Source: Hetaerina americana (taxonomy: Eukaryota; Arthropoda; Insecta; Odonata; Calopterygidae). From it: 64,000 bases of DNA. The stretch is taken from assembly GCA_022747635.1 (NCBI GenBank), contig JAKTNV010000003.1, positions 14,688,911 through 14,752,910 of the forward strand, given 5' to 3'. The notes under the pieces are model-generated. The model saw nothing but the letters and a program-made list of their open reading frames with translations, made no database searches and was not told where the DNA came from. Shown here piece after piece: positions 21,949-33,310 of this stretch. Positions within the stretch are counted from its first letter, which is position 1, and each line of letters starts with the position of its first letter. Both the position numbers and the translations under genes were made by a program.

Positions 21949-22200
21949 CTACATCCACATAATACCCCGCAAGCCGCAGCAAGGGCGCGTGGCGACGGGT
22001 GTTAGGTCACCACCCGCAAAAGAGAACAAAACCACATGCAAAACTATACCCACAATGGCGTATAAATTCATTCATAAATCCTTTCAACTTACATGCATGC
22101 AAATGCATATGCTATAAACTGGCAAACAATAGCACCTTAGGATGCAGTAAAATATTTATCCAATTCCGAGCAAACTTTTATTCATGAGATACGAAAAGCG
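21949..22200 (-). repeat. LINE 3' UTR and tail
   Basis: On the minus strand the end reads cgccacgcgcccttgctgcg, then gcttgcggggtattatgtgg. This is the same GC-rich tail as at about 15990-16035 (+). Upstream on that strand a T/G-rich stretch (gtttttgttctcttttgcgg) resembles the 3' UTR of the + strand copy. No coding remnant is readable, so the copy is strongly 5'-truncated. Confidence 0.68.
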
Positions 22201-22224
22201 TTTTCCACGAAAGTCTTAACAAGT

Positions 22225-22290
22225 AATTGTTATGAAAACGGGATAGCTGAGACCGTAAACTTTGTCTCAGCTATTCCGTTTTCATTGCTT
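22225..22290. repeat. Short perfect-stem hairpin (about 20-bp arms)
   Basis: The arm tgaaaacgggatagctgaga at 22233-22252 pairs with tctcagctattccgttttca at 22265-22284 through 20 positions with one G-T wobble and a 12-base loop. Weaker pairing extends the stem outward. The size suits a MITE relic, a recent inverted duplication or a precursor-like small RNA hairpin. Transcription is unknown. Confidence 0.65.
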
Positions 22291-22879
22291 CAAGACCGTA
22301 GGTACCTTCATTTCATATTTACAAGTAAATGATAAATCAAAATACATACCAAAAACATTTATAAGCAGTTACCTTATAATTAGAAAACAAATGAGAAGCG
22401 TTATGCTTGGAATCGTTACTAATGTAAAAGGTATTAATTTCAATAATATTTTTTTTTCAAATTAGCAAGCCTTGTTTAAGGCAAGGCGTGGTCTTGAATA
22501 ACTATAAGTTTGGCAATGAGCTGTCAGCGGGTTTAAGGTCTATGTTCGAGATGCATTATTACGCTATTTCTGAGAAGATTATGACCAGTTTTCCACTACC
22601 TTTTCACCAGTGGCACGCATATTTATTCATGTTACCATACATATTCATCGTGAATACTACATAATATCAAATGCCTTCTTTCCAAGCACGCTTCAAAATA
22701 CCAGAACTATCGTTCCCGGTATGTTCCAGTGAAAATTCGGATTGTTAATAAGATTTCTGTGGAACTCAGGGGCTTCGTATTATATGATTGAAAAAAAGAC
22801 CAATGCAATCGACCTGTGTGCGTACCTTTCATGCATCCCTTTAATTACGTGCCAAGATGCAAGTAACGCTGGCCGTGAA

Positions 22880-23365
22880 AAAAATGGCGCCCTCCCCGCC
22901 GATTCGTGTGCTGTGCCTCCGATCCGATCCCCCTTCCAACGAATATGGTTTGAATTCCTCTTCCGGGTGACGTGGGGAAGGGAGGGCGAAAGGCCAGGGA
23001 GGTGGGAGTGTGAGGAATGCCCGACATTCCACAAGATACTCTCTCTCCCACGCCCCCCCCCTCATAAAATCAAGCAATTTCAAAAAGGGGGTGTTCCGGT
23101 GGGCGCGGGAATATTCGGAAGCGATGAGGGTGGGTGGGACACGAAACTGATTCGGGAAATCGAAATAACTTCCCGTTCACTCCCAGCCGGGCCGGACCCT
23201 CCGAATTTGCACCTCGGACGACCCCCGACTGATATCCCGGTTCACAATTTCATGCCCCACGTGAGGCTCAACCCAATTCCGGCGACCCCTAATAATTTTC
23301 CCGGCCGCACAATCTGCGGACAACCTCCACCTTCCCGTATTATAATGCATTCCTACTCGATGCTC
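22880..23365. other. GC-rich stretch under a 210-codon ORF, not called
   Basis: A + ORF runs 22742-23374, starting MLIRFLWNSGASYYMIEKKT and becoming Pro/Gly-rich. No domain, signal or splice context stands out and the minus strand is open too (68-84 codons). I treat it as GC-rich non-coding DNA, though a real exon cannot be excluded. Confidence 0.3.
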
Positions 23366-23624
23366 AGCCGATAACCGTTCGTAAAAACCGAATCTATTTG
23401 CCAGAGTCGCGCGTGCCCACGGAACCTATCCATGTGTAGCAAGGAGTAATTCCAATCTAAGTAGCACGATGCGTTTTTATAAAACTAGGATCAAAATTAG
23501 TAATTGAGCAACACAGACTGGAGACAATAGGGTTACAAATTACTTTGTATTCAACAGAGGTAACTTTGGCTCTGGTCTGGCTGTACATGCACGACGAGCT
23601 GCTGGTAGCAATTATTTTTTTATT

Positions 23625-23860
23625 TCTTATTTTATTTGATACCCTACCGCTTAAGGTAAAATTTGCATGGACAAAATGTATAAAACGGTACAAAGAAACA
23701 TTTCTTTGCCTCTCCAAATAAAACACAACCTGACATCCTACACTATAATAAGCCCCTCTTCAATTCCGCACACCTCCTTCCTCCCAGAATTCCGTCCAAT
23801 ACGCATATCCTATTCCTACCTCTTTCGTGATTGCCTAATGTTCTCCCCCCAATAAGAGTC
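23625..23860 (-). repeat. RTE/BovB-like LINE C-terminal fragment
   Basis: On the minus strand the degenerate translation reads GRTLGNHERGRNRICVLDGI, then a Gly-rich link and CRMSGCVLFGEAKK. This matches the VIEGRMLGKRxRGRSR...LDGMKEG block of the RTE copies at 45.7 and 49.0 kb. It ends in an A/T-rich tail (aaataaaataagaaataaaa). Frame breaks make it non-functional. Confidence 0.72.
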
Positions 23861-24204
23861 CCATTACAGGGAGCGATCATAAATCAATACAAATAACTTC
23901 ACCAATGACTGCGAACAAGGTCACCTAATCCTAACCTCATTGTTAGTGGAAACAAATACAATCTATGTAGAAATACGTTCAACTCTATCAACTTGATTCG
24001 ATATTCATGATCCCTTATACTTGCACTGTGCTATTTACACTTACAAAGGTTCAAGGTGATAAACATTATGCGAATGTACGATTACCTAAGCTTATCCTAA
24101 TGCGGCAATTCAACAAATATTTCCCACTGGTAATTTCTGATTTTAAAATTATGGCAAAGTATGCGTAATAACAGGTATTTCTTAGAGATAACTATTTTCT
24201 AACC

Positions 24205-24480
24205 CTTTCATGCCAGTCGCCGAGGGTTACGGAGGGTTCAGAGGCGCGCCCTCACAATTGCGAGGAGCGCGGACGGTACTGCCCGATAGATGGATCGCAT
24301 CCTCAACGTCATTAAAGGGGATGCTCTCTTCTTCCGAGAGCGCTCATAAATTTGAGGCCGGGGCCGAAAACTTGACCTGGAGCCCAAATGTCTTCTCCCG
24401 CTCCCGGATGCTCCGCGCGCCTCCAACCGTGGCGGGCGTTGTCGAGCGTTGCCTTGCTATGCACAATTTTTGAAGCCGCC
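24205..24480. other. CpG-rich island, no gene recognised
   Basis: GC-rich with many CpGs in AT-rich surroundings, including gaggagcgcggacggtactg and ctccgcgcgcctccaaccgt. An 87-codon + ORF and a 62-codon minus ORF overlap. No product is recognised. Confidence 0.35.
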
Positions 24481-25610
24481 GAATAAATTTTAAAGTTTCT
24501 GAAAATGGCATCAACAGCGAGAGGTTTGGTGTTAAGGCGATGAATTTACAACCCTAACGCCCACCTAAACACGCATCGCCATGAAATCGATTGCAGAACT
24601 AAATCAGCCGAATGCAGAAAACTAAACTATTAAGTGACCCTGCGTCCAGAATGGCATCCAAATGGATGAGATGGGGAGAGATGCTCCACATAAAGCTGAG
24701 AATGAGACGGGAGAATTTCAAGATCGCCCATCATCACTCGACATGTGAACGAGAAAGGGTTTCAATGGATTGTCAGCCTCTTTTTGCCTCTGCATCATTT
24801 TGGGGGCAGAAGTTGAGGGAAACGAAGAAAAATAATGCCTTGTGTTAAACATCGATCCAAAGGGAGGGGGTAATATTTTCCGATGAAGAAAACAGGAAGC
24901 GAATGAATGAATGCAAAGGAGGCGAAATAAATATGCCAAGACAAACAGTTTGCAATTGATTATTAAAAAGAAAGTTTCCTCAGCTAACCGAAAAACAGGT
25001 CTTTTGACCTCGCCTAATCCGAAAGGGAACAGATTTACCGTATCTACGTTCTATATAGACCAGCGTAATCAACAGTCATATGCCATCATTTCAAAATCAC
25101 ACAAAATATCATGTTGTAATAGCAATTTATGACTCTACCTCATCAATAATGAGTGACAGCTATTTGTGCAAATACTTATTTAGGGTAATAATGAAACCTA
25201 GGCCTAATGACAGTTTAGTATGTGGAGTGCGTGGTGCTGATAGTTGGGTCATGGGTCTCACATTTGGGTGATACCTTTGGATATCCTCCTGAAAAGCTGA
25301 TGCAAGTGATTTTTCTGGGTAATAGAAGTTTATGAACATCCGGAAGCAGAACAAGGGCCCGAAGAACCCCTTTCAAAAGGATCCCTCGCTCCCTCATCTG
25401 ACACAGGGGGAGATCTCATGGCGGTCCACCTTGGATTGATTGAAAATCCATCACATACGAGGCACGCGGGCAAATATACTAAATTGGAAATTTATAGATC
25501 CACCTGTCGTGAGCAAACTCTCTGTTCCTGAGAAATTGTCTTCCGGTGGTTTGGAGCAAAGACGTGAAGCCTAAAGGGTGTCAAGTTCTTTCTCCTTCTC
25601 GGTCAATCTT
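24481..25610. other. AT-rich DNA, nothing recognised
   Basis: ORFs of 60-78 codons occur on both strands without known motifs. No repeat family was identified. Confidence 0.45.
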
Positions 25611-25614
25611 GAAA

Positions 25615-26040
25615 ACTAGACTCCCCCTTCCATTCGCGCCCCCACCCCGACCGTTTTGAAGGGCAAGGCGGTGCCAGTGCCCCTCCACCCTTCCTTCACG
25701 GAGGGATGCGTTGAGGCGAGCGAGCGCCGTGAGCGCGGTCGAGCGAGCCTAATCGCATCCCGGGGAGTGCGCCTCCCTGCGCCACTGCGCCCTCCTTGCT
25801 CCACGCGCACCAGCCGCGCCTGCGGACGCCTCGGCATATCCTCCCGCGGACGGAGGGGTCAAGTCGCCCGCCATCCCCAACCTGCCCCTCCGCGGCGCGA
25901 CACTCTTTAAACTGGCGGGGCCCCGCTCCTCCTTTCTGGAATGGGGAAACTCGAGGAAAAAGACAAAGCGAGGGCGGATCTCTCTATCCTCCTGCCCTGA
26001 GGATATCTCCAGAGAAGAGAGAACTATTGACTGGGCAGGG
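25615..26040. other. CpG island, no gene recognised
   Basis: Strong CpG density, including gaggcgagcgagcgccgtga and ctccgcggcgcgacactctt. ORFs of 73-84 codons lie on both strands and are Arg/Pro-rich. It is a candidate promoter or 5' exon region, with direction unknown. Confidence 0.38.
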
Positions 26041-27895
26041 GAATTAAAAAAAAAACAGAATTGAATTACCCACTCTAAATAAACCTGGGTAATTGTAATT
26101 CATAAGATCTCTATATTAGTTATGCGCGCGGTAAATAAACATTGTTTTCCGTCACAAGCTCTAGACATAAATAGTACAATTAAATCCAGTTATACGAATG
26201 GGGACTAGGGAGTTGAGAATGACAGAGCTTACGGCCGTAATTAAGGTTAGATTTGCAGAATATGTAGGCAGTATCTATTCGGATTGGTAATAGAGGAGAG
26301 AATGCTGAAATATCTAGGTAAAGAGAGGGAAAATTATGCTAATTGATGGAATTTATGATAGAAAGTATGCAGAGCTGACGACTGAGTTGTTTTAATATGT
26401 AACGTGAGGTTTAAAAATATTTTGGATCGTGTTATTCAGGGCTTAGGAGGGCATAAAAGTGCAGTGTCAGGGTCCATCAAAAACCTATTCCATCCAAGAA
26501 AACTGCGGATAATAATTTAGGCAGGCAATAATGGGCATGCAGTGATTGTTAAATGTATTGCAGGATCAATACGCATCTGGAGTTAAGCGTAAAAAATTAT
26601 AGTTAAAAACGAAAATAATGGATACTCAAAGGATAGGAAATTTAAGCTCAACATTTTAATACGAGGGAACAAACTATGCTACGAGGAACGGTTTGCCTAT
26701 TCGGGATGTATTTCGGGAACTGTGACCAAGGTGGTAGGTCCAGGGTAGGAGAAAATTTGCTTTGGCAAAAGTAGCAATGAATAAATGAAAAACTCCAATA
26801 GCCGTACACTAAAAATAAAACTGTTCACGGCTATTGGAGTTTTTTATTTATTCAATACTACTGGCCGTAAGAGCTCAATTCAATCAAAACATATAGCAAT
26901 GCTAAGAGAGGAAATATGAAAAATCATGTTAAGAAGAGACAAAAAGAATAAAATTACTATGATGAAGACATAATTTTGGTGCTCAGTGCTGTATAGATCC
27001 AAAAATGATCAATTACACAAGGGAATGGATGTAGATTAGTGTTTTGAGACGTGGCTATTGAACAGAATGGAGAACTGCGCGAAGTGGAAGACAGAACTCG
27101 GAAGAGTTGAGGTGAAGTGATGGGGGATTTGAGGAAGTGGCAGGAAGAAATAAGTAGAACGTGGGAAAAGTGGATGGAGGGCATATGATGAGGAAGTTGG
27201 ATATCGAGCGCCGAGATATAATCGAGAATACTAAATATGCCTTGATGAGGGAGGAAATTATATAGGCCTCCTGAACTGATGTGTAATATGGCGCAAACTA
27301 GAACTTAGGTTGAATGAAGTCCAAGCGATATGTACAAATTATTACGGCCCGTCCAAAGCCTACTTATGACTATGTCACGTACAAAAATCAACGGCTTTGG
27401 GTAAAAAAAATAATTTGTTTTTAGTCGCTTCAATTCTTGTATCAATTACATCCTGGATATCAAAGCCAATATTGTTTTGCGCCTATAAGGTACACAAATA
27501 TTGTCTTCACTGGAATTATAGTCAAATGGAATATGTTTAGGCACTCTGGGACCATTTTATCCCGTCACCAACACTGTGTATCTCACAAATATGAACCTCA
27601 GTTGCACCCAAATCTTTCCTTTGAGTGGCAATCAGAGATTAAATTTTAATTAATTGGATTCTATATAGGAATCGGATCATTAAAGAAAATAAATCATGTT
27701 TCCAAAGAAAATTACCCTGAGGAATCCACAAGTCACTTCAAATACCAATTTTTGGCCATGAAATAATTCAAAAATACCACCCCAAGACAGCAAGGTGTAA
27801 TTACAGCCACAAAAGATATGGGTAAAAAGTGGAAGAAAATATCTCAACGAACGCGTATTCAAATCCTTGAGCGTTGACAAAAAAAGAATCATCTT
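26041..27895. other. AT-rich DNA with no identifiable gene
   Basis: Apart from the hairpin at 26770-26862, nothing is firm. The phrase gagacgtggctattgaac at about 27044 and the G/A-rich stretch to 27185 are vaguely like the ETW region of RTE elements, but the frame does not hold and I do not annotate it. Confidence 0.4.
26770..26862. repeat. Hairpin with about 37-bp arms
   Basis: The left arm (26770-26806, containing gaaaaactccaatagccgt) and the right arm (26826-26862, containing acggctattggagttttt) are reverse complements with only a few mismatches. The loop is about 19 bases, A-rich. The outer ends are agtagcaatg and caatactact. No TSD was proven. The whole about 93-bp foldback could be a small MITE or a hairpin RNA precursor. 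Confidence 0.7.
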
Positions 27896-28370
27896 ATTAC
27901 TTCCACCATCTCTTTCTCTGACTGAAGAAAATACATTTTAAAATCTTACCTCCCCCTACTCTCTTATTCCACCTCTCACCCTCTTCTCTAAAATCACCCA
28001 CTCTCTCTCTCTCTTTTCCCTCTCCGTCTCTCTCATCCACCCACCCTTCGTTCGTTTTCGATTTAACACTCCTCGATTTAATTAAGCATTCCGTACTCCC
28101 TGATGGTTGTCTGGCGGCCACAATGAACCACCCCTCGACCTCCTCATCCCTCACTCGTCTTGTCCATCCTCCCCGACTTATCGAACCGGCGCTCTAATTC
28201 GCATTCGAGTCGCGAGGGTGAACGCGGGAGGGAACTCGTCGCGAACGATTTGGGAGGCATTCCGAGAGATTTCACGGCTCACGTTAAATTCCGAGAGATC
28301 ACGACGCGATTGAACGCACGCACGAGAAATGCCCGTTCGGCAAGTGCAATTTCTTTCCCTTGCTGCGCCA
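27896..28370. other. Pyrimidine tract followed by CpG island
   Basis: A C/T-rich segment with a tctctctctctc run (about 27900-28050) leads into a CpG-rich segment (about 28080-28340; cgagtcgcgagggtgaacgc). ORFs of 68-104 codons in two + frames and an 85-codon minus ORF are unrecognised. The arrangement could be a promoter with its upstream pyrimidine stretch, but evidence for transcription is absent. Confidence 0.35.
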
Positions 28371-28985
28371 AGTGTTTAATGGCCTACTTTCTCAACATCT
28401 TCTTTTCATCGCTACTGTCTGCCATGCATCTGTTTCATCACTTCACCTTCACAACATCCGCAATGATTACTTAGTCTATTATAGCAATTTTTTTGTAATG
28501 TAACTACCGCAATCCTATTTATGTGTATAATTAGGCTAGCTAAAAAAGAGTGTTGTCATTTATCACTTGTTAATAAAATATGCTGATGGCAATTGGGTAT
28601 TCTTCCACGGTAATTTGAATTCAGAATTACATCGACAATTACCTCTTCGAAGTAGTTAGAGTGGAGAAAGTGTTTCAAAACCTTTTGCTAAATTTAATAA
28701 TATTTTGTTTTTAACTAGAAAAGTGAAGGCCAATGTAATTGGGGAGCGAAGTTATTTGGTAACAGAGAAATGAGGACACGGGCTCACCTCGACAAATTCA
28801 CTTAAAATGACCACTCGATGACCAGCAATCGGATAAACTAACAGACAATTTGACGAAATACACAAAGGCTATACGTTTTCAGTGAATAAAAATTACAGTC
28901 AACCAAAAGCTCATCCTCACCCCTCCATTTCTATCCACTTCCCCACTCGCATTTCATTTTTCCCATCCCTCTCGATCCTTTCTCT
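28371..28985. other. AT-rich DNA, nothing recognised
   Basis: No coding, RNA or repeat signature was identified in this stretch. Confidence 0.5.
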
Positions 28986-29260
28986 ATTTTTCTCCACCGG
29001 ATTCGATTTCGCCGCCGGCGCAGACACAGATGCGGCGGTTAAACTTGAACAGTTTAAACGACCACTGTGAATCATGGGCGTGGGGAGGAGGGTTGGTCGG
29101 CGGATCGCGGCGTTCCCGCCACTCGACTTTTAATGTCCTCGGGCAATGAACGTGCTCGCCTCATCGGCGGTGAGCGGTGGGGAGCCGCACCATGCGTGCT
29201 GAAGAGCGATCGTTCTCATTTCAAGAGGAGGGGAACTGATACTGTCGGGTTGAACGCGAA
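28986..29260. other. CpG-rich patch, no gene recognised
   Basis: GC-rich with cgccgccggcgcagacacag and cggcggatcgcggcgttccc. Short + ORFs at 28882-29070 and 29067-29276 have no known motif. Confidence 0.32.
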
Positions 29261-29447
29261 TTTTGTTCATTTTTGAGACCACTTCGCAGCGAAAAGTAAA
29301 ATTGACAAATTAAAAAAAAGCTTTCATAGTGTGAAGCAGAATTGACTCCCTAGTTTAACAAAAATCACTGAAGAGCGCGCAGGTAATTTAGCGGAGTGAG
29401 AGTAGTGACGTTAGCCAGGGGAAACAACGCCATTTTTAGAAGTTACC

Positions 29448-29640
29448 ATGCAGTGGTCTGGTAACCATCGAGGCTTTGTCGTAGAAACGTTCCCTAAGAA
29501 CAATGATAATGTGATGGCGAAGCAGAGGGCGCTGTTGCCTAACGATGAAGCGCATTGAAACCACTTCGGCTCAGTAAGTAAGCAACATTTTCGTTACTGG
29601 GCTACTAAAAGATCTCGCGAACTTCACCCAAGCAATGAAT
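29448..29640 (+). pseudogene. Collapsed Tc1/mariner-type transposase
   Basis: From ATG 29448 the frame reads MQWSGNHRGFVVETFPKNND, then NVMAKQRALLPNDEAH. It meets a TGA at 29556-29558 and continues in the same frame as NHFGSVSKQHFRYWATKRSR and ELHPSNE. The first block is the N-terminal helix-turn-helix (DUF4817-like: EHRAFAVExFFKNxDSV) of a Tc1/mariner-superfamily transposase found widely in insects. NDEAH and KQHFRYWAxxxxRELH match its catalytic domain around the DEAHF motif. About 100-150 residues that normally separate these blocks are missing, so the reading frame was preserved across an internal deletion and a stop arose later. The family assignment rests on motif memory, without a database search. 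Confidence 0.72.
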
Positions 29641-30039
29641 TTTTTTTTGTTGGAGAGATCACACCTTTACGCTCGAATAAAGATTAACTTTCCTCTGCCG
29701 GTAAAATTATAAATAAACAATGCACTCGCTGGTCAGGTATATTCCGATATTAGGATGGTTTAGGATCATCTGTGTTTGCTCTCATTCGATGAATATGCAT
29801 TTCCAGTCATCATTACGCTTGAAAGTAAGCAAGCGCACGTATTTATGGTGACGGGGTATCAAACCTTAGTGCATTTCATTACGAATACCCTAAATAGCTA
29901 CCAAAATATCCTAACACTCTTTGAATGCTAGTAGACAATATAATTGTAACTTTACTGTGGAGCAATGTTATTGCCCTCTTTCATATTGAGTTCCCGTTCC
30001 TACGGTCACATTTTTGGCATTATGGGGATTATTATTCCC

Positions 30040-30240
30040 GTGCCGCCGCCATCCCCATGGAGACGCCGGGAGAGGGAAGGCGAGGGGACGGAATGGAAGG
30101 AGTGGAGGAGAGGCCGGGGAGAGGGTTGGGGTGGGAGGGCGTCGCTCGCCGGAAGAAGGCGGGACGCGCCGAGGAGTAGTTCGGCGACGGCGATCACCAC
30201 GCCATGGATTGGGAGCGGGAAGCTTTAGCGCAGAGAGTTA
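30040..30240. other. CpG and purine-rich patch
   Basis: CpG-rich start (ccgtgccgccgccatcccca) followed by a G/A-rich run (ggagaggccggggagagggt) and another CpG cluster (ggcgacggcgatcaccacgc). ORFs of 64-87 codons occur in three + frames and one minus frame, all Arg/Gly-rich. No gene is recognised. Confidence 0.35.
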
Positions 30241-31835
30241 AATTCGCTTTGTGAGAGAAATTCACGTGAAACTAAACTGAAATGTAAGCGTAATTAGGGA
30301 GATAAAATATTTTAAGATAAAACTGAGCGGACATCAACGTCATAAATTTATATATTTTTTGCATCAATGGAAAGCGCCATGATCGCGATTAAGATCAATA
30401 AAAGTCAAGTGAAATCACATTAAAAAGAGGAGAAACGAGTATCAAAATTACCTCTTGTAATTTAATGCCCAACCGACCCCGAGGTAATCTCATGCAAAAT
30501 ACTGTTTTTGTATCCGCACTCAATTTTCAGTAAAATTTGTCATTGGTGTGAAAACATTTAAGTCTCGCGTCGAGTTTAAAATGTACTTTTTTATAAAAGG
30601 TACTTAATGTGAATTAGTGTTATTCCTTTGGTCATCGCCGATCTTCAAGACGATGAATAAGAAGTAAACTTTTGCGTTGGTCATTTTCGTCTTTGAAATC
30701 AACTAAATGAAAACTAGTCGAAGAAAACGAATATTTTATGCACTTGGTAGGTTGAAACTTTGACCTCCCACCCCTGCACGACGCATTACTAACTGGTTGA
30801 TCCATACATGACATTAAAACAGAGATCATAATACAACTGGAATTCCTCTCGCTTACGGGAATTTTACCTTGGCACACCGCGTGGGTGTATAGTTCTCATT
30901 CTCAAAACAGAACAATAGCTTAACCTTAGCAAAATTTACATGTGAAACACATAGTTCCCTCTACCATTCCTCAGGTGTTAAGTGCAAAATAATAAATGTT
31001 AGTTGCATTAGGTCAGTCCACAAGAGTTTAAAATAAGACAAGATAATTGTAATTAAAAGAGGATTCCCAGTAGTTCTCATTTAGAATCGGTCGAATTCAT
31101 CTTTTGAAGAATTTATAAGTGAGTACAAAATGAAATGCTATCAAAATTAGACATTTATTCATATTAGTAACCGTCATGATACTTCCACGGTAATTAGTAT
31201 CATCTGCGATTGGTTTTACCGCAATCAATTACGTGAAACTTAAGTGCATAGATGAATACTAAGCCAAAGTTATCATCTTCACATATGTTACGCTGGTGAA
31301 AAACCTATTATGTAGTTTTGCCAAAGATAGAATAATTAACTGCGGGGAATTCGTGAGAATGAATTCCCAATGATGGACTGTGTCCAATATTTTGAGAAGT
31401 TAATCCACTCCATTCATTACAACAGGGTAAAGGTATTTTAAAAAGATGGAGAGTGGTATTACTGCGTTGACGACCATATTACACACGATTGATAGTTGTT
31501 GTCACATTTTCTCGTAAATCCGTTCGCTGGTAAACAAGGGATTGTGAACCCTTCCTCACCTTCCACATTACATTTAACATAGGCAATAACATTTTAAAAA
31601 TCTGCTTGGTTCATTTAGGAATAGAAATTTTTAAAGCTGCTCACATGTAAACGCATCCGTATTTCTGAATTCTTAAAGTGAAGTTCTACAGTCACATTTT
31701 TTTACTAATAATTGGAAGATTAAGCGTTGGAAACTTATCACTACTAAAAGGAATCCAATATTTTTTCAAATATAGGCTGTCCAACATAGTACCCTCCCCG
31801 TTTCTTCGCTCAAATACCCATGGGGGTTTTCTTTT
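30241..31835. other. AT-rich DNA, nothing recognised
   Basis: About 1.6 kb of AT-rich sequence with no ORF over about 80 codons and no repeat family recognised. It looks like intron or intergenic DNA. Confidence 0.5.
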
Positions 31836-31904
31836 TACTTAACGAAGGGCCTCTGGGCATCCACGTTTAGACCGCTTAAAGTGAATCTCTAGAGGGAGAT
31901 TCTG

Positions 31905-33310
31905 TGACAACTCAAGGATGAAAAAACCGTCCCTCCGGGAGTGCGTTCCCGTGGCCCTCGTGGCAGAGGGGACAGGAGTGGGCCGAAGAGCACTCTTCCG
32001 CTTCACCGAAGGGAGAGTCTCCCCATAAAGGAAGGAAGAAGTGAGGTGCAGGGGTCGGGGGGTGGGAGGGGGTGGATTTTGGGTGCACTGTGCGAGGGGG
32101 TGGGCGCAATTTGCATCTTCGATCGAAATCTTTCCTTTCAAATATCCTCCGTCTCCTCCCCTCCCCCATAGCACCCGCCACACCAGTGCATTCCGTCGTT
32201 GAGGGGTCGGGGGCCCTTTGCAGAACCCTGCATCTCTGCCCCCGCGCCCTTTCCACCCTACTCTCTCCGCACAGGGATTCTCAGAGGCCCTCCCTACACC
32301 TGGCCTTCCCTCCCTAAGGATAACACGCCTCCTGTACGTACACTTGCACCGAAGGAAAATGAGAATTTCGCTGAAATCACCAATCGCATACTCTCAAAAA
32401 GAACTCTCAACGCGTATCGCTTACGCAAAGCGTCGAAAAATTTGCAAAAAATTGAATTTAAATTGCTTGTCACTCAGCTTTTCAAACACCGCTCTACGAC
32501 GAAATTCCGCCTCCCCGTGGTGCGGGTACGCTTGCTTAGGATACCAGTCGCTCTACTTATTTATCTTGTACACCTCCCGTTGCATACGATCTCATTCTTC
32601 GAAAACGTCAATCGAGGAACGAAATGGGATGGCCGAACGTTCTGATTTCCTCCCAAGTAAGAGGCATGCTACGTTAAAACGAACGAGATTTTCCTGAATT
32701 TGTTCCGGTGGGTACTTTTGCTTTCGTCCCTTCCTACCCTTCCTGTGTATACTACCACTTCCAATACGGGGGCACGTACCAACGTGAATGCATCCACGAA
32801 AGCTTTACCTGCAGCATCCACCTCCTCTCCCCTTCCACAATAATCACGCCCGTCTCCATACCTCCTCACCCAACCCCACTCCCGCCTCCATATTTACATT
32901 GGATGCTCCAGTTCGACAGCGTGGAAGATCTCACCCGTGCGTGGGCGGAATGCGGAAGAGGGAGCGGAAGATGCGGTACACACACGCCGAACCTCCTCTC
33001 TGCCCCTCCTTACAAGCCACGCCCCCTTTGATTCCCCAAACACCTCACCGTTTCGAAAACACCCACCCCTCCCCAACCACCACTACCAAACGTTCGTTTT
33101 CTCCAGCGCGTTGGTTCGGGAGGTGGACTCCCACACCCCTCACAGCACCCCCAAAACCCCTCTCCCTCTCCGCGCACGCTCCCGGTGCTCGCGGCAACGG
33201 TCGAGCCCCACGTCAGCGTTCGAACGGTGAAATGCGGGGCGACATTCCGCGAAGTGAGTTCGCATATCACTTGCTGTTCCAAATTCATTAGAACGCCTGC
33301 GAAAGAGTCG
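31905..33310. other. GC-rich domain with strand-asymmetric blocks
   Basis: It contains a G-rich block (about 32040-32105), a C-rich block (about 32150-32320) and a long C/A-rich block (about 32820-33190). A less biased segment at 32330-32660 carries + ORFs of 148 and 159 codons in two different frames. Their products have no recognisable motif, and overlapping frames on both strands remain open, so no CDS is called. Confidence 0.45.

Noticed and set aside
22742..23374. 210-codon + ORF
   Set aside because: No recognisable domain; the GC-rich half is Pro/Gly-rich and the opposite strand is open in two frames.
26200..27190. RTE fragment suggested by gagacgtggctattgaac
   Set aside because: No frame continues into the RRLEAFEMW block and the flanks do not match; likely coincidence.
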